From assembly GCA_017557635.1 (NCBI GenBank), contig JAFYYH010000002.1, positions 18,101 through 82,100 on the forward strand: a stretch of 64,000 nt of DNA. Direction: 5' to 3'. This document shows positions 18,485 through 27,310 of the stretch, one piece after another. A program made the translations under genes and the position numbers. Every line of letters begins with the position of its first letter. The stretch's first letter is position 1. Origin of the DNA: Bacteroidaceae bacterium (lineage in GTDB: Bacteria > Bacteroidota > Bacteroidia > Bacteroidales > Bacteroidaceae). The notes under the pieces were generated by a model, which was not told where the DNA came from, searched no databases, and saw only the letters and a program-made list of their open reading frames with translations.

Positions 18485-19789
18485 TTATAAATTGGTTATG
18501 GTTTTAGTTAATCCTATGCTGTTGGAACCCTTGATAAGAATAGTCTTACCGGTTACCTTCTCTGTTTCAAGAGCCTTGTTCACCTCATCCACATCGGCAA
18601 ACAGACGGAATCCGCAGCCGTCGGCCGCCTTGGCGAATTCACTGCCCACCAGCCAGACCTGAGTGAATCCGTATCTCCGAATCTCCTCGACAATCTTCCT
18701 GTGCTCTGCATCCGATGCCTCTCCCAGTTCCCTCATGTCGCCTAAGATGAGCATCTTGTCCTGAGCCTTTATCATGCTGAAGTTCTCAAGTGCGGCAGCC
18801 ATGCTTGTGGGATTGGCGTTGTACGCATCAACCACCAGACGGTTACGCTCGGTCTCTGTCAGCTGTGAACGGTTGTTCTGGGGCATATAGTCTGCCACCG
18901 CATCCGATGCAGCCTGCTCCGTCACTCCGAACTTGAGGCCGATGGTTATGGCGGCAAGTGCATTGTCCACATTGTATGCGCCGATGAGACTGGTCTGGAC
19001 CGTGTGCCATTCACCCTTGCCGCTGCGCCAGCGGAACTTGACGTATGGATTGCACTCCAGCACCTCTCCCTCAACCAGCAGTCCCTCCTGACCGGGTTTG
19101 CCGTATTCTATGAGCGGTAATCCCGCGGCCATCTGCTGCAGGTGCTCATTGTCACGGTTCACGAATGCCGTTCCATTATGCTCACGCAGCCAGTCAAAAA
19201 GTTCACCCTTGGTGCGCTTTACACCTTCGAACGAGCCGAATCCAAGCAGATGCGCCTTACCCACGTTCGTTATCAGTCCGTAGTCGGGCTGGCTTACCTC
19301 TACCAGTTCCTTAATGTCACCGGGATGGCTCGCTCCCATCTCAATGATGGCATACTCATGCTCGGGACGCAGTCCGAATACAGTAAGCGGAACACCTATG
19401 GAATTGTTCAGGTTACCCTGAGTGCAAAGCACCTTGTAGGTTGAACTCATCACGGCATTGGTAAGCTCCTTGGTCGTGGTCTTGCCGTTCGTTCCGGTTA
19501 TGCCTATCACGGGAGTTCCAAGGGTACGTCTGTGAAGTGCAGCAACCTGCTGAAGGGTGCTGAGCACATTGTCCACAAGGATCATCCTGGAGTCCTGCGC
19601 GTCATAGAGATCCGCATTATCCATAACGGCGTAAGGGCAGCCCTGCTCCAACGCTCCGCGAACGAACTCATTTCCGTCAAAACGCTCCCCTTTCAGGGCA
19701 AAGAACATAAGTCCCGGTCCGCATTTGCGGCTGTCAGTGGTTACACCCGTACACTTCTGGAATTTGCTGTAAATCTCATTCACCGTCAT
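18485..19789 (-). CDS. murF: UDP-N-acetylmuramoyl-tripeptide--D-alanyl-D-alanine ligase
   Basis: MurF (434 aa) adds D-Ala-D-Ala to the UDP-MurNAc tripeptide. The Mur ligase P-loop [16 protein letters not shown], the central YAIIEMGASHPGDIKELV and DAYNANPTSMAAALENF (C-terminal domain) are characteristic. Unlike in many bacteria, it is not in the dcw cluster here but heads a murF-SGNH-folP-cdaA operon. The -7 box ends 8 bases before the ATG, so the mRNA is probably leaderless. Confidence 0.95.
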   Translation of the reverse strand: MTVNEIYSKFQKCTGVTTDSRKCGPGLMFFALKGERFDGNEFVRGALEQGCPYAVMDNADLYDAQDSRMILVDNVLSTLQQVAALHRRTLGTPVIGITGTNGKTTTKELTNAVMSSTYKVLCTQGNLNNSIGVPLTVFGLRPEHEYAIIEMGASHPGDIKELVEVSQPDYGLITNVGKAHLLGFGSFEGVKRTKGELFDWLREHNGTAFVNRDNEHLQQMAAGLPLIEYGKPGQEGLLVEGEVLECNPYVKFRWRSGKGEWHTVQTSLIGAYNVDNALAAITIGLKFGVTEQAASDAVADYMPQNNRSQLTETERNRLVVDAYNANPTSMAAALENFSMIKAQDKMLILGDMRELGEASDAEHRKIVEEIRRYGFTQVWLVGSEFAKAADGCGFRLFADVDEVNKALETEKVTGKTILIKGSNSIGLTKTITNL

Positions 19790-19796
19790 AGTACCG

Positions 19797-19804
19797 CAAA
19801 AATA
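19797..19804 (-). promoter_or_regulatory. -7 box of the murF operon promoter
   Basis: TATTTTTG on the minus strand, 8 bases from the murF ATG. The predicted start leaves only a few untranslated bases. Confidence 0.55.
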
Positions 19805-19918
19805 GCAATTTTAGGCCATCTTATACCTTTGTTATCACATCTTTTGGTGACGATTATGTCCTTAAAACTCACAAAAAGCCGCAAAAAGTGCATTTCGAGC
19901 ACATTTTTTCGTGTTTTT

Positions 19919-19950
19919 TTTGCTGCTTTAACAAATGTTCCCTACTTTTG
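19919..19950 (+). promoter_or_regulatory. Consensus promoter of the outer-membrane barrel gene
   Basis: TTTG (19919-19922), a 20-base spacer and TACTTTTG (19943-19950) match the Bacteroidetes -33/-7 consensus. The leader to the ATG at 20037 is about 80 bases, A-rich near the start codon, as in highly expressed genes of this phylum. Confidence 0.8.
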
Positions 19951-20036
19951 GCGCAATCAAGGACTGAATAAAGGACTTTTTAAGGACAATTCAACAAATA
20001 AAAAGGATACAAACAATCAATCTTAATTACACAATT

Positions 20037-20600
20037 ATGAAAAAAGTATTATTCGTTATCGCAACTCTTGCACTCTGCATGTCTGCAAACGCTAAGTATT
20101 GGTTCAGCGGATCAATCGGATTTGACAACCTTTCACTTTACACAACTACCGACAAGGCTAAGACTCTTGATTTCTCACCTTCATTCGGTATGGCTCTTGA
20201 GAACAACATCGAACTCGGTCTCGGTCTGGGTATCGTAGATAACCACTACTACAGAAACAACAGCACATCTGTTCAGCAGGCATTCTCATTCAAGTTCGCT
20301 CCCTTCATCAGATGGACTTTCATTGAGGACGGCAACTTTGACATGTTCGTACAGGGCGGTTTCTCATATAAGGTAACTTCACCCAGCGGCTTCAACTTCT
20401 GGGAACTTGGCCTGAACGTATCACCCGGTGTTCGCTACCATCTGTCAGACCAGTGGTCAATCCAGGCTATGTGCAGAGGTTTCGAGTTCTCACACATGAG
20501 CGAGCCTGAGCAGCCCGGTTATCCCGCAGAGCTTTACAAGAACAAGCTGGGTCTGAACATCAACACCGCTATGGAGTTCGGTCTCGTATACGAGTTCTAA
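20037..20600 (+). CDS. Outer-membrane beta-barrel protein
   Basis: A 187-aa protein with a Sec signal peptide (MKKVLFVIATLALC, cleavage after SANA). The remainder alternates polar and hydrophobic residues in strands (YWFSGSIGFDNLSLY, FDMFVQGGFSYKV, FWELGLNVSPGVRYHL) and ends with a C-terminal aromatic (YEF), the usual barrel-assembly signal. Eight strands would fit the length. It has a strong promoter, strong terminator and C-ending codons, suggesting abundant expression. Function is unknown; it resembles small OmpW/OmpX-like porins only in overall form. Confidence 0.82.
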   Translation: MKKVLFVIATLALCMSANAKYWFSGSIGFDNLSLYTTTDKAKTLDFSPSFGMALENNIELGLGLGIVDNHYYRNNSTSVQQAFSFKFAPFIRWTFIEDGNFDMFVQGGFSYKVTSPSGFNFWELGLNVSPGVRYHLSDQWSIQAMCRGFEFSHMSEPEQPGYPAELYKNKLGLNINTAMEFGLVYEF

Positions 20601-20620
20601 TCTAAACTCTCATACAAAAA

Positions 20621-20648
20621 AAGGTGGCCTTTCGGTCACCTTTTTTTT
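20621..20648. terminator. Bidirectional terminator between the barrel gene and tRNA-Leu
   Basis: GGTGGCC-TTTC-GGTCACC hairpin with eight T on the plus side and a mirrored A-run, so it can end the barrel-gene mRNA on one strand and the tRNA-Leu transcript on the other. Confidence 0.85.
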
Positions 20649-20649
20649 G

Positions 20650-20730
20650 TACAGACGGGGGGAATCGAACCCCCACATCAAAGATACTAGATCCTAAGTC
20701 TAGCGCGTCTACCAATTCCGCCACGTCTGC
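20650..20730 (-). tRNA. tRNA-Leu (anticodon UAG)
   Basis: On the minus strand the 5' half GCAGACG pairs with CGTCTGT at the 3' end. A long variable arm follows the anticodon stem CTAGA/TCTAG with loop CTTAGGA-type anticodon TAG, and the T arm has GGTTCGATTCC. The class II variable arm and G18-G19/A-box (TGGCGGAATTGGTAGACG) identify leucine. CCA is not encoded. Confidence 0.93.
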
Positions 20731-20763
20731 AAGAAAAGCGCGCCCCATACCTGGAACGCGCTG

Positions 20764-20794
20764 CAAAAGTAACTCTTTTTACATTAAAATCAAA
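20764..20794 (-). promoter_or_regulatory. Consensus promoter of tRNA-Leu
   Basis: On the minus strand TTTG (20794-20791), a 19-base spacer and TACTTTTG (20771-20764) match the consensus exactly. It lies between the sppA stop and the tRNA. Confidence 0.8.
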
Positions 20795-20798
20795 AGCG

Positions 20799-22511
20799 TC
20801 ATTTGATTTCCATGACGCTCTCCATACGGAGCATCAGAGCCGGACTGCGCAGTTCACGCAACCTTGCAATTGCAGGGAACATGTCGCTCAGCGAGGGCTG
20901 ATTCTCAACGCGGGTGGTCAGGTTCTCCTCAGGATCATCGGTATCACCGCCGGACAGCATCTTCAAGAATGAAACCTCCTTTACAACCGGGTAACGGCTC
21001 AACTGGTAATCCTTTTTCGTAAGACCCACCTTTGCTGCCGCATAGTTGATGGCATCCTGAAGTCCGCCTATCGTATCAACCAGACCGATGTTGAGGGCAT
21101 CGGCACCGGACCATACGCGACCCTGTCCGATTGCATCAACACTGTCCTTTGAGATACCGCGTCCTTTTGATACCAGGCTGGTGAAATCGTCATAGATTTT
21201 CTCAATCTGCTTCTGGACATAAGCAACCTCGGCGTCATCCAGTTTGCGCATTCCGTTCATCATATCGCTGTGTGACGACGAACCTACGCTCTCAATGTTC
21301 ACCTTGACGTTCTTGCGGATTGCGTTTCCTAAACTGGGAACCATACCGAATACGCCGATTGAACCGGTAATGGAGCTCTCATCAGAGAAGATGTAGTCTG
21401 ACTGGGCCGATATCCAATAACCGCCCGATGCGGCATAGTCGCCGTAACTTGCAATGACAGGCTTCTCGGCACGGAGCAGTTCCAGCTCATGTCTGATGGC
21501 CTCCGATGCCTGTGCGCTTCCGCCCGGAGAGTTTACGCGGAATACGACTGCCTTGACCTTCTTGTCCTCACGCACCTTGCGGATGGTGTTTGCAAGCTTT
21601 GAGCCCACGATATCGGCATCGGAACCGCTGTTTACAATCTCACCGTCAGCATAAATGACTGCTATCCTGTTCTTGCGGTTGCCCTTCTTTATCTTTGAAG
21701 CATACTTGCCGACCTTTACAAAACCCACCTCCTGGATTCTTCTGGCTCCGTTCAATTCACAGAGATACTTGTCAACCTCATCCTTGTACCATACTTCGTC
21801 AATGAGACCCTTCTGCTTGTACTCATCGGCATGGCACAACTCCAGATTTTCAACCCATCCGTTGAACTCCTCCTGGCTGAAACCGCGTGAAGCGGCAATC
21901 TGCCTTGACATGGTGTTCCAGAGTGAGTTGATCAGAACCTCATTCTGAAGACGGTTCTCAGGGCTGGCCGTGCTGCGTACGAACATCTCGCCAGCAGCCT
22001 TGTACTTTCCGTGACGAATCAGCTGAACGTCAACGCCAAGGGCATCAAGCAGATCCTTGATGAATATCATCTGTGAGCCCACACCGGTAATCATGCTCTC
22101 CGATGCCGGATCAAGTATGATCTTATCGGCCACCGATGCCAGATAGTAGGATGCATTGCTGAAGTTCTCGCAGTAGGCTATGACGGGTTTGCCTGATTTC
22201 TTGAAACGCTCCAGGGCGGCACGGATCTCCTCCACCTGTGACAGTCCGGCCGATATGTTCTCAGGAGTCATATAGATCATGCCGATATTCTTGTCCTCGG
22301 CAGCAGCTTCGATGGCCTGCAGATATGTGAGCAGAGTAACGGAACTGGGTGTTCCCTGGACAATGGACGTGATATCAAATGATGAACCGCCGGTTTTACG
22401 CTCCGCGATGGGATTCTTGAAATCCATCTTAAGGACCTTAGCTCTACCGGCAAATGCCATCATAGGCACCATGGCCAAGATGGCAAGCACAAACAATCCT
22501 GTTCTTTTCAT
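20799..22511 (-). CDS. sppA: Signal peptide peptidase SppA, 67 kDa type
   Basis: Membrane-bound serine protease of 570 aa with two tandem ClpP-like domains, which digests released signal peptides. The general-base Lys lies in the N-terminal repeat (RHGKYKAAGEMFVRS) and the nucleophile Ser in the C-terminal repeat (VNSPGGSAQASEAI). The N-terminal hydrophobic stretch anchors or exports it. I chose ATG 22511; the 9-base-longer ORF begins with TTG. It follows the S41 protease gene directly, with TGACATAT between stop and start, so the two proteases are probably co-transcribed. Confidence 0.94.
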   Translation of the reverse strand: MKRTGLFVLAILAMVPMMAFAGRAKVLKMDFKNPIAERKTGGSSFDITSIVQGTPSSVTLLTYLQAIEAAAEDKNIGMIYMTPENISAGLSQVEEIRAALERFKKSGKPVIAYCENFSNASYYLASVADKIILDPASESMITGVGSQMIFIKDLLDALGVDVQLIRHGKYKAAGEMFVRSTASPENRLQNEVLINSLWNTMSRQIAASRGFSQEEFNGWVENLELCHADEYKQKGLIDEVWYKDEVDKYLCELNGARRIQEVGFVKVGKYASKIKKGNRKNRIAVIYADGEIVNSGSDADIVGSKLANTIRKVREDKKVKAVVFRVNSPGGSAQASEAIRHELELLRAEKPVIASYGDYAASGGYWISAQSDYIFSDESSITGSIGVFGMVPSLGNAIRKNVKVNIESVGSSSHSDMMNGMRKLDDAEVAYVQKQIEKIYDDFTSLVSKGRGISKDSVDAIGQGRVWSGADALNIGLVDTIGGLQDAINYAAAKVGLTKKDYQLSRYPVVKEVSFLKMLSGGDTDDPEENLTTRVENQPSLSDMFPAIARLRELRSPALMLRMESVMEIK

Positions 22512-22516
22512 ATATG

Positions 22517-23578
22517 TCAAAAGTTTACCAATTTATCATTGATGAATGCGCAGGCACTCTCGATATATGTGTCTACGCCTGCCTGAATATCCTCATCCTT
22601 CATATCCAGGCGGATATCCGGGGCAACGCCGAATTCCACATGATTCATATCGGCGTCGAACATGGGGGCCGATGAGAACCTGACCACCCATCCGTTGGGA
22701 AGTTCCGATGACATGGGCATACCGCCTCCGCCGCCCGTGGTATCACCCATAAGCGTTACGTTCTCAAGCGGTTTCATTATGCAGGCAAAATCATTGGCGC
22801 TGCTGAAACTGCCGCGGTTTGTCAGCACGACCACAGGCTTTATCCATCTCAGGTCATACTCAGCAGGACTCAGCTCATCCCTGTACAACTTGGAGAAATC
22901 ATTATGACCGGGACCGCTCTTGTAGCAGGTGTAACTCACCGTCACCTTCTTCTCGGTAAAGCGTGATGCCAGTGACTCCGATGCCGAAAGCTTGCCGCCG
23001 CCGTTGTCGCGTATGTCAATTATCAGGCCGTTGCAGAGAGCCATAGTGTTCAACATGACATTCAGTCTGCCGTCAGACATGGTTTCCTCAAAACTCTCAA
23101 CCACCAGATAACCTATGTTATTTTCAAGTATACGGTAATTATATCCGTTTCCTCCCATTATGTAGTCATTTCCAAGGTATTTGTTCTGAAGGTCCTTGGA
23201 GAAGTTGGCCGGATAGTCAGTCTTCCAACTCCAGTTGCGGCCGTAGTCATAGGCACTTGTCAGGTTGACATGACCGTCACGCAGCTCACCTATCATCTTG
23301 CAGAGCACCTCGAACAGAGCCCTGTCTGACATATCGTCCGATATGCTCGCGGCATACCTTGTCTTGACCTCATTCCAGTCAACACCCAGTTTCTCCTTCT
23401 TAAGGTCAAAGTAACAGTAGTGCTCATCCATTATGGTCCAAAGTGCCATGAAGTTTCCCTTCGGAGTATCGGAGTATTCACCGTTCCTGACCTCCTCTTC
23501 CATAGCGCAGGAGAGCGGAAGCAATGCCGTTACAAGCACCGCCAGCACAGAAACAAACTTTAACCGTATCCTGTTCAT
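22517..23578 (-). CDS. S41 family (C-terminal-processing-like) protease lipoprotein
   Basis: A 353-aa lipoprotein (lipobox LPLSC) of the S41 peptidase family. Catalytic-region markers are IIDIRDNGGGKLSASESLA and LTNRGSFSSANDFACIM (nucleophile Ser in SFSSAND), plus DTTGGGGGMPMS. No PDZ domain is evident, as in the tail-specific-protease-like lipoproteins of Bacteroides. I chose ATG 23578 because it overlaps the upstream stop (ATGA). It lies in one operon with sppA, so this is a small envelope proteolysis module. Confidence 0.88.
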   Translation of the reverse strand: MNRIRLKFVSVLAVLVTALLPLSCAMEEEVRNGEYSDTPKGNFMALWTIMDEHYCYFDLKKEKLGVDWNEVKTRYAASISDDMSDRALFEVLCKMIGELRDGHVNLTSAYDYGRNWSWKTDYPANFSKDLQNKYLGNDYIMGGNGYNYRILENNIGYLVVESFEETMSDGRLNVMLNTMALCNGLIIDIRDNGGGKLSASESLASRFTEKKVTVSYTCYKSGPGHNDFSKLYRDELSPAEYDLRWIKPVVVLTNRGSFSSANDFACIMKPLENVTLMGDTTGGGGGMPMSSELPNGWVVRFSSAPMFDADMNHVEFGVAPDIRLDMKDEDIQAGVDTYIESACAFINDKLVNF

Positions 23579-24423
23579 CTGTCCCATTTTTTACTCTGAT
23601 ACCTGGTGGCAAAACCAACGGTAAACATGGTGTCGAAAAGCATATGCGTATGACCTCCCAGATAATTTCTGAGTCCATCAACCGTAACACCTATCCTCAA
23701 TCGGCTTTCCTTAATCGGCAGGACCAATGCCATCTGCTGAGTTAAGGCTCTGTTGTTGAACGGAGATATGAAGTGAAGATTCCTGCCGTAGCCGCCGTAC
23801 CTGTAGATATAGTAATAGGGCTGGTCATAGTCAGGAGCAAAACTCAATCCGGCTAGCGGAACATAGAGGGTGGCCTGGAATGCCATGTCATATCCGAAAT
23901 AACTGAATCGGAACGTGTTGTCAACACAGATACCGCCGCCCACATAACCCTCGTAATTGACGGGATTGTTAGAATTCTGCTGATTATAGAGGATACCCAG
24001 ATCACACATCACGGCCGGACCAACCAGTAAGTCATACTTGCTGTATTTGAGTGCATGCCACATGAAACCGACGTATTCGTGACCCCAGAACGCCATGGTT
24101 CTGCCTCCGTTGCGAGGGTTCTTCATAATGCTGAAACAGACATTGGAGTGCGTACGGCCCTGCGAGAACAGTCTGTATGGTGCAAAGCCCGTCCAACCGT
24201 CACTCTCAAGACCGTATGTATTACCCATGTATGTCGATCCGGACAGGTAAGTGTCGCGTGCCTTGGTGGTACCAAACTCAATTGAGGTAATCCTTATGGT
24301 TTCCGTGTACTGCGGCATATTGAATACATTCCGCTGGGCCGGAGCCTGCAGAGGGAAGGATACCACAAGTACTGCAAGAAGTACCGATGACAACCTCCTA
24401 GAACAGCGAGAGCTGTCCGTCAT
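23575..24423 (-). CDS. Exported DUF3316-like outer-membrane protein
   Basis: A 282-aa predicted barrel protein. ATG 24423 gives a signal peptide (an arginine-rich n-region, a hydrophobic core, cleavage after APAQ). Longer starts lie deeper inside parC and lack a signal. The mature part has many aromatic strands (SYFGYDMAFQATLYVPLAGLSF, YYYIYRYGGYGRN, RLRIGVTVDGLRNYLGG). The overall pattern matches my memory of the DUF3316 family of Bacteroides. The start overlaps the 3' end of parC by 26 bases. Confidence 0.7.
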   Translation of the reverse strand: MTDSSRCSRRLSSVLLAVLVVSFPLQAPAQRNVFNMPQYTETIRITSIEFGTTKARDTYLSGSTYMGNTYGLESDGWTGFAPYRLFSQGRTHSNVCFSIMKNPRNGGRTMAFWGHEYVGFMWHALKYSKYDLLVGPAVMCDLGILYNQQNSNNPVNYEGYVGGGICVDNTFRFSYFGYDMAFQATLYVPLAGLSFAPDYDQPYYYIYRYGGYGRNLHFISPFNNRALTQQMALVLPIKESRLRIGVTVDGLRNYLGGHTHMLFDTMFTVGFATRYQSKKWDR

Positions 24424-27091
24424 CACCCTTTTCTGTATTCTCATCATCCGTCTGTACGGAATTGTCATTTTCATCCGAATCGGCCTCAACCGGTTCAGGT
24501 TCGGGCTCGGGTTCCGGCATACGCAGCGGCACTAGCTCCTCAACATCCTTCACGTTGAATGCGGTAACCCTGCGTCCGCGTGCCTTTACGCCCTTGACAC
24601 CAACAAAGCTGTCGGCATCAATCTCCATCGGCTCACGGAAACTGTCCGCTCCGCCCAGTGTAACCAGAAGACGCGGATAAACGGTATCTGTCAACAGCAC
24701 GAGACGACTCTCTTTCTCCTCGCCCAGAATATTGATGCGTTTGGCCGAAGGATCCAGGTTGAATCTCTTCAGGTAGAGGAAACCCTTCTGTGAGGCATCG
24801 AACAGAACCGCAGTCCATACCTTGCCCGGGTTGTATTTCTCAATGCGCAGCAGCCCCGGATCAAAGTGACAGTTGGCATCGGGCGCGGTGGTGTAGTACT
24901 CACCGTCGGCATTGATGACCAGCAGCAGGTCGTCGCTGTCGAACTCACCCAGGAAATCGCCGTGTCCGTCAAAGTCAAGACGCAGGATATCCTTATCGAA
25001 CCAAACCTTGCGGCCGCCCAAGGTAGATGAACCCAGAGACTTTAGTCCGATAGTCTTGACCTCGTTACGGGTCAGCAGGTTACCCATTGACTGGCGTCCC
25101 TTGATCATAAGCTCGCTGAAGTCCTTGTCGAATACCGGCTTCTTGAGTTTGGGATTGGGTTTGAGCGTAACCTTGATAACCTCGGCCTCACCGTTATGGT
25201 TGGCGCTGAAGTACATTATCTTGGAGCCTGCCTTACCCTGTGTCAGGTCATACTCCTTGTCACGGGTCAGACCGGTGGCGGCAAAACGCTTCATGAAGTA
25301 AGCGCCGTTGCGGCCGTCGCGGTAAACCACGTTGTATATGGTACGCTTGTCGTTCTTCTTGAACACGTCAAGATAGAGCACGTTCTGTCCAACGAACAGT
25401 TTATCGGCCACCTTGACAACCTTGTATCGGCCGTCCTTGTAGAACAGGATGATGTCATCCAGGTCAGAGCAGTTGCAGACAAACTCATCCTTCTTGAGTT
25501 CCATGCCGATGAATCCGTCGGCGCGGTTGATGTAGAGTTTCTGGTTGGCCTCGACAACCTTGGTGGCCACGATGGTGTCAAAGTTCTTGATCTCGGTCTT
25601 GCGCTCGTACTGCGCTCCGTACTTCTCCTTGAGCATGTTGAACCAGCGGATGGTCACGTTCACCATGTTGGCCAGGTCCTTGTCGATACGGGCTATGTCG
25701 GCCTTCATCTTGGCAATCAGCTCCTCGGCCTTCTCCTTGTTGAACTTGAGGATGCGGGCCATCTTTATCTCCATCAGCTTGAGGATATCCTCCTTGGTCA
25801 CCTCGCGAATCATCTGCGGGTAGTATGGAGTCAGGCGGTCATCGATATGCTCGCAGGCTGCATCCATATTGGGAGCCTCTTCAAATTCGCGGTCCTTATA
25901 GATACGCTCCTCGATGAAGATCTTCTCCAGTGAGGCAAAGTGCAGCTGCTCCATGATCTCGTTACGCTCAATCTCCAGTTCGCGGCGCAGCAGTTCCTTG
26001 GTGTTGTCAACCGATTTGCGAAGCACGTCGCTTACCGTGAGGAAGTGAGGCTTGTTCTCATCAATCACGCAGCAGTTGGGCGATATGCTCACCTCGCAGT
26101 TGGTGAATGCATAAAGTGCGTCAATGGTCTTGTCCGATGACACACCGGGAGCGAGTGAAATGCGTATCTCAACCTTGTCGGCCGTAAGGTTCTCAACCTT
26201 GCGGATCTTTATCTTTCCCTTCTCGCCTGCCTTGACGATTGACTCGCACAGCGTCATCACGTTCTCACCGAACGGAATCTCGTTGATGACCAGCGTCTTG
26301 TTGTCAGCTTCTTTCGTAATCTTGGCGCGTATGCGTACCATACCGCCGCGCTCACCGTCATTGTAACGGGATACGTCTATTGCACCGCCTGTCTGGAAAT
26401 CGGGATAGAGGTGGAACTCCTCCTTCCTCAAGTATGACACGGCAGCGTCGCAGAGTTCGTTGAAGTTATGCGGAAGTATCTTACAGGACAATCCTACGGC
26501 GATTCCCTCGGCTCCCTGAGCCAAAAGCAGCGGGAACTTGACAGGCAGCGTGACCGGCTCCTTGTTACGGCCGTCATAAGATGCCTTCCATTCCGTAGTC
26601 TTGGGATTGAACAGTGTCTCCAGAGCGAACTTGGAGAGACGGGCCTCAATGTAACGGGGTGCAGCGGCGCGGTGACCTGTAAGGATATTTCCCCAGTTAC
26701 CCTGACATTCTATAAGCAGGTCCTTCTGACCCATCTGAACCAGGGCGTCACCAATTGAGGCGTCACCGTGAGGATGGAACTGCATAGTGTGACCCACAAT
26801 GTTGGCCACCTTGTTGAAACGGCCGTCATCCAGACGTTTCATGGAGTGCAGGATACGTCTCTGAACCGGTTTGAGTCCGTCCACGAAATGAGGCACGGCA
26901 CGTTCCAGAATAACGTAAGACGCATAGTCCAGGAACCAGCCCTGGTACATTCCGGAAAGCTGGTGGCGTATCATTCCGTTGTCATCCGTCACCGGATGAT
27001 ACGAAGAGTGTCCGGCATCCTGTCCTTCATCGGTCGCGTTCTCCTCCGGCTCGCGGAGTTCCTCATCCATTTCCTCTATTTCGTCGCTCAT
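24398..27091 (-). CDS. parC: DNA topoisomerase IV subunit A
   Basis: Type IIA topoisomerase breakage-reunion subunit, 897 aa. The N-terminus has ASYVILERAVPHFVDGLKPVQRRILHSM, the quinolone-region FHPHGDASIGDALVQM, and the active-site Tyr147 in AAPRYIEARL. A long coiled-coil region (about 440-500) and a C-terminal beta-pinwheel follow, then an acidic, Glu-Pro-rich tail (PEPEPEPEPVEAD). The N-terminal ~35 residues are also very acidic. Topo IV rather than gyrase is suggested by the lack of a GyrA box that I can recognise and by the length; gyrB lies 10 kb away without a gyrA. Confidence 0.88.
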   Translation of the reverse strand: MSDEIEEMDEELREPEENATDEGQDAGHSSYHPVTDDNGMIRHQLSGMYQGWFLDYASYVILERAVPHFVDGLKPVQRRILHSMKRLDDGRFNKVANIVGHTMQFHPHGDASIGDALVQMGQKDLLIECQGNWGNILTGHRAAAPRYIEARLSKFALETLFNPKTTEWKASYDGRNKEPVTLPVKFPLLLAQGAEGIAVGLSCKILPHNFNELCDAAVSYLRKEEFHLYPDFQTGGAIDVSRYNDGERGGMVRIRAKITKEADNKTLVINEIPFGENVMTLCESIVKAGEKGKIKIRKVENLTADKVEIRISLAPGVSSDKTIDALYAFTNCEVSISPNCCVIDENKPHFLTVSDVLRKSVDNTKELLRRELEIERNEIMEQLHFASLEKIFIEERIYKDREFEEAPNMDAACEHIDDRLTPYYPQMIREVTKEDILKLMEIKMARILKFNKEKAEELIAKMKADIARIDKDLANMVNVTIRWFNMLKEKYGAQYERKTEIKNFDTIVATKVVEANQKLYINRADGFIGMELKKDEFVCNCSDLDDIILFYKDGRYKVVKVADKLFVGQNVLYLDVFKKNDKRTIYNVVYRDGRNGAYFMKRFAATGLTRDKEYDLTQGKAGSKIMYFSANHNGEAEVIKVTLKPNPKLKKPVFDKDFSELMIKGRQSMGNLLTRNEVKTIGLKSLGSSTLGGRKVWFDKDILRLDFDGHGDFLGEFDSDDLLLVINADGEYYTTAPDANCHFDPGLLRIEKYNPGKVWTAVLFDASQKGFLYLKRFNLDPSAKRINILGEEKESRLVLLTDTVYPRLLVTLGGADSFREPMEIDADSFVGVKGVKARGRRVTAFNVKDVEELVPLRMPEPEPEPEPVEADSDENDNSVQTDDENTEKGDDGQLSLF

Positions 27092-27276
27092 TTTTAAAAA
27101 ACTTTGGACGCGAAATTACTGCTTTTCAACGACAATTCCCAATTCCACAGGCCCAACTTGCCCCATTTCGGCCGTCAACTTTTCAACAATTTTCGTAAAT
27201 TATGCAAGCTTCATCCAAATGGCTCATTATTACCTTTTTTAAGATTGCCGAACCCCCTTTGTATTAAATAAAAGAG

Positions 27277-27284
27277 TACCTTTG
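27277..27284 (+). promoter_or_regulatory. -7 box of the glyS promoter
   Basis: TACCTTTG, 27-34 bases before the glyS ATG. A TTTG at 27258-27261 lies upstream but with a 15-base spacer, shorter than the usual 19-21, so the -33 is uncertain. Confidence 0.55.
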
Positions 27285-27310
27285 CGAAAATTTTCGGAAA
27301 AAAGCTGATT

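Noticed and set aside
25196-25933. 245-codon plus-strand ORF inside parC
   Set aside because: Shadow of parC codon bias, with Val/Leu/His-rich composition and no motif.
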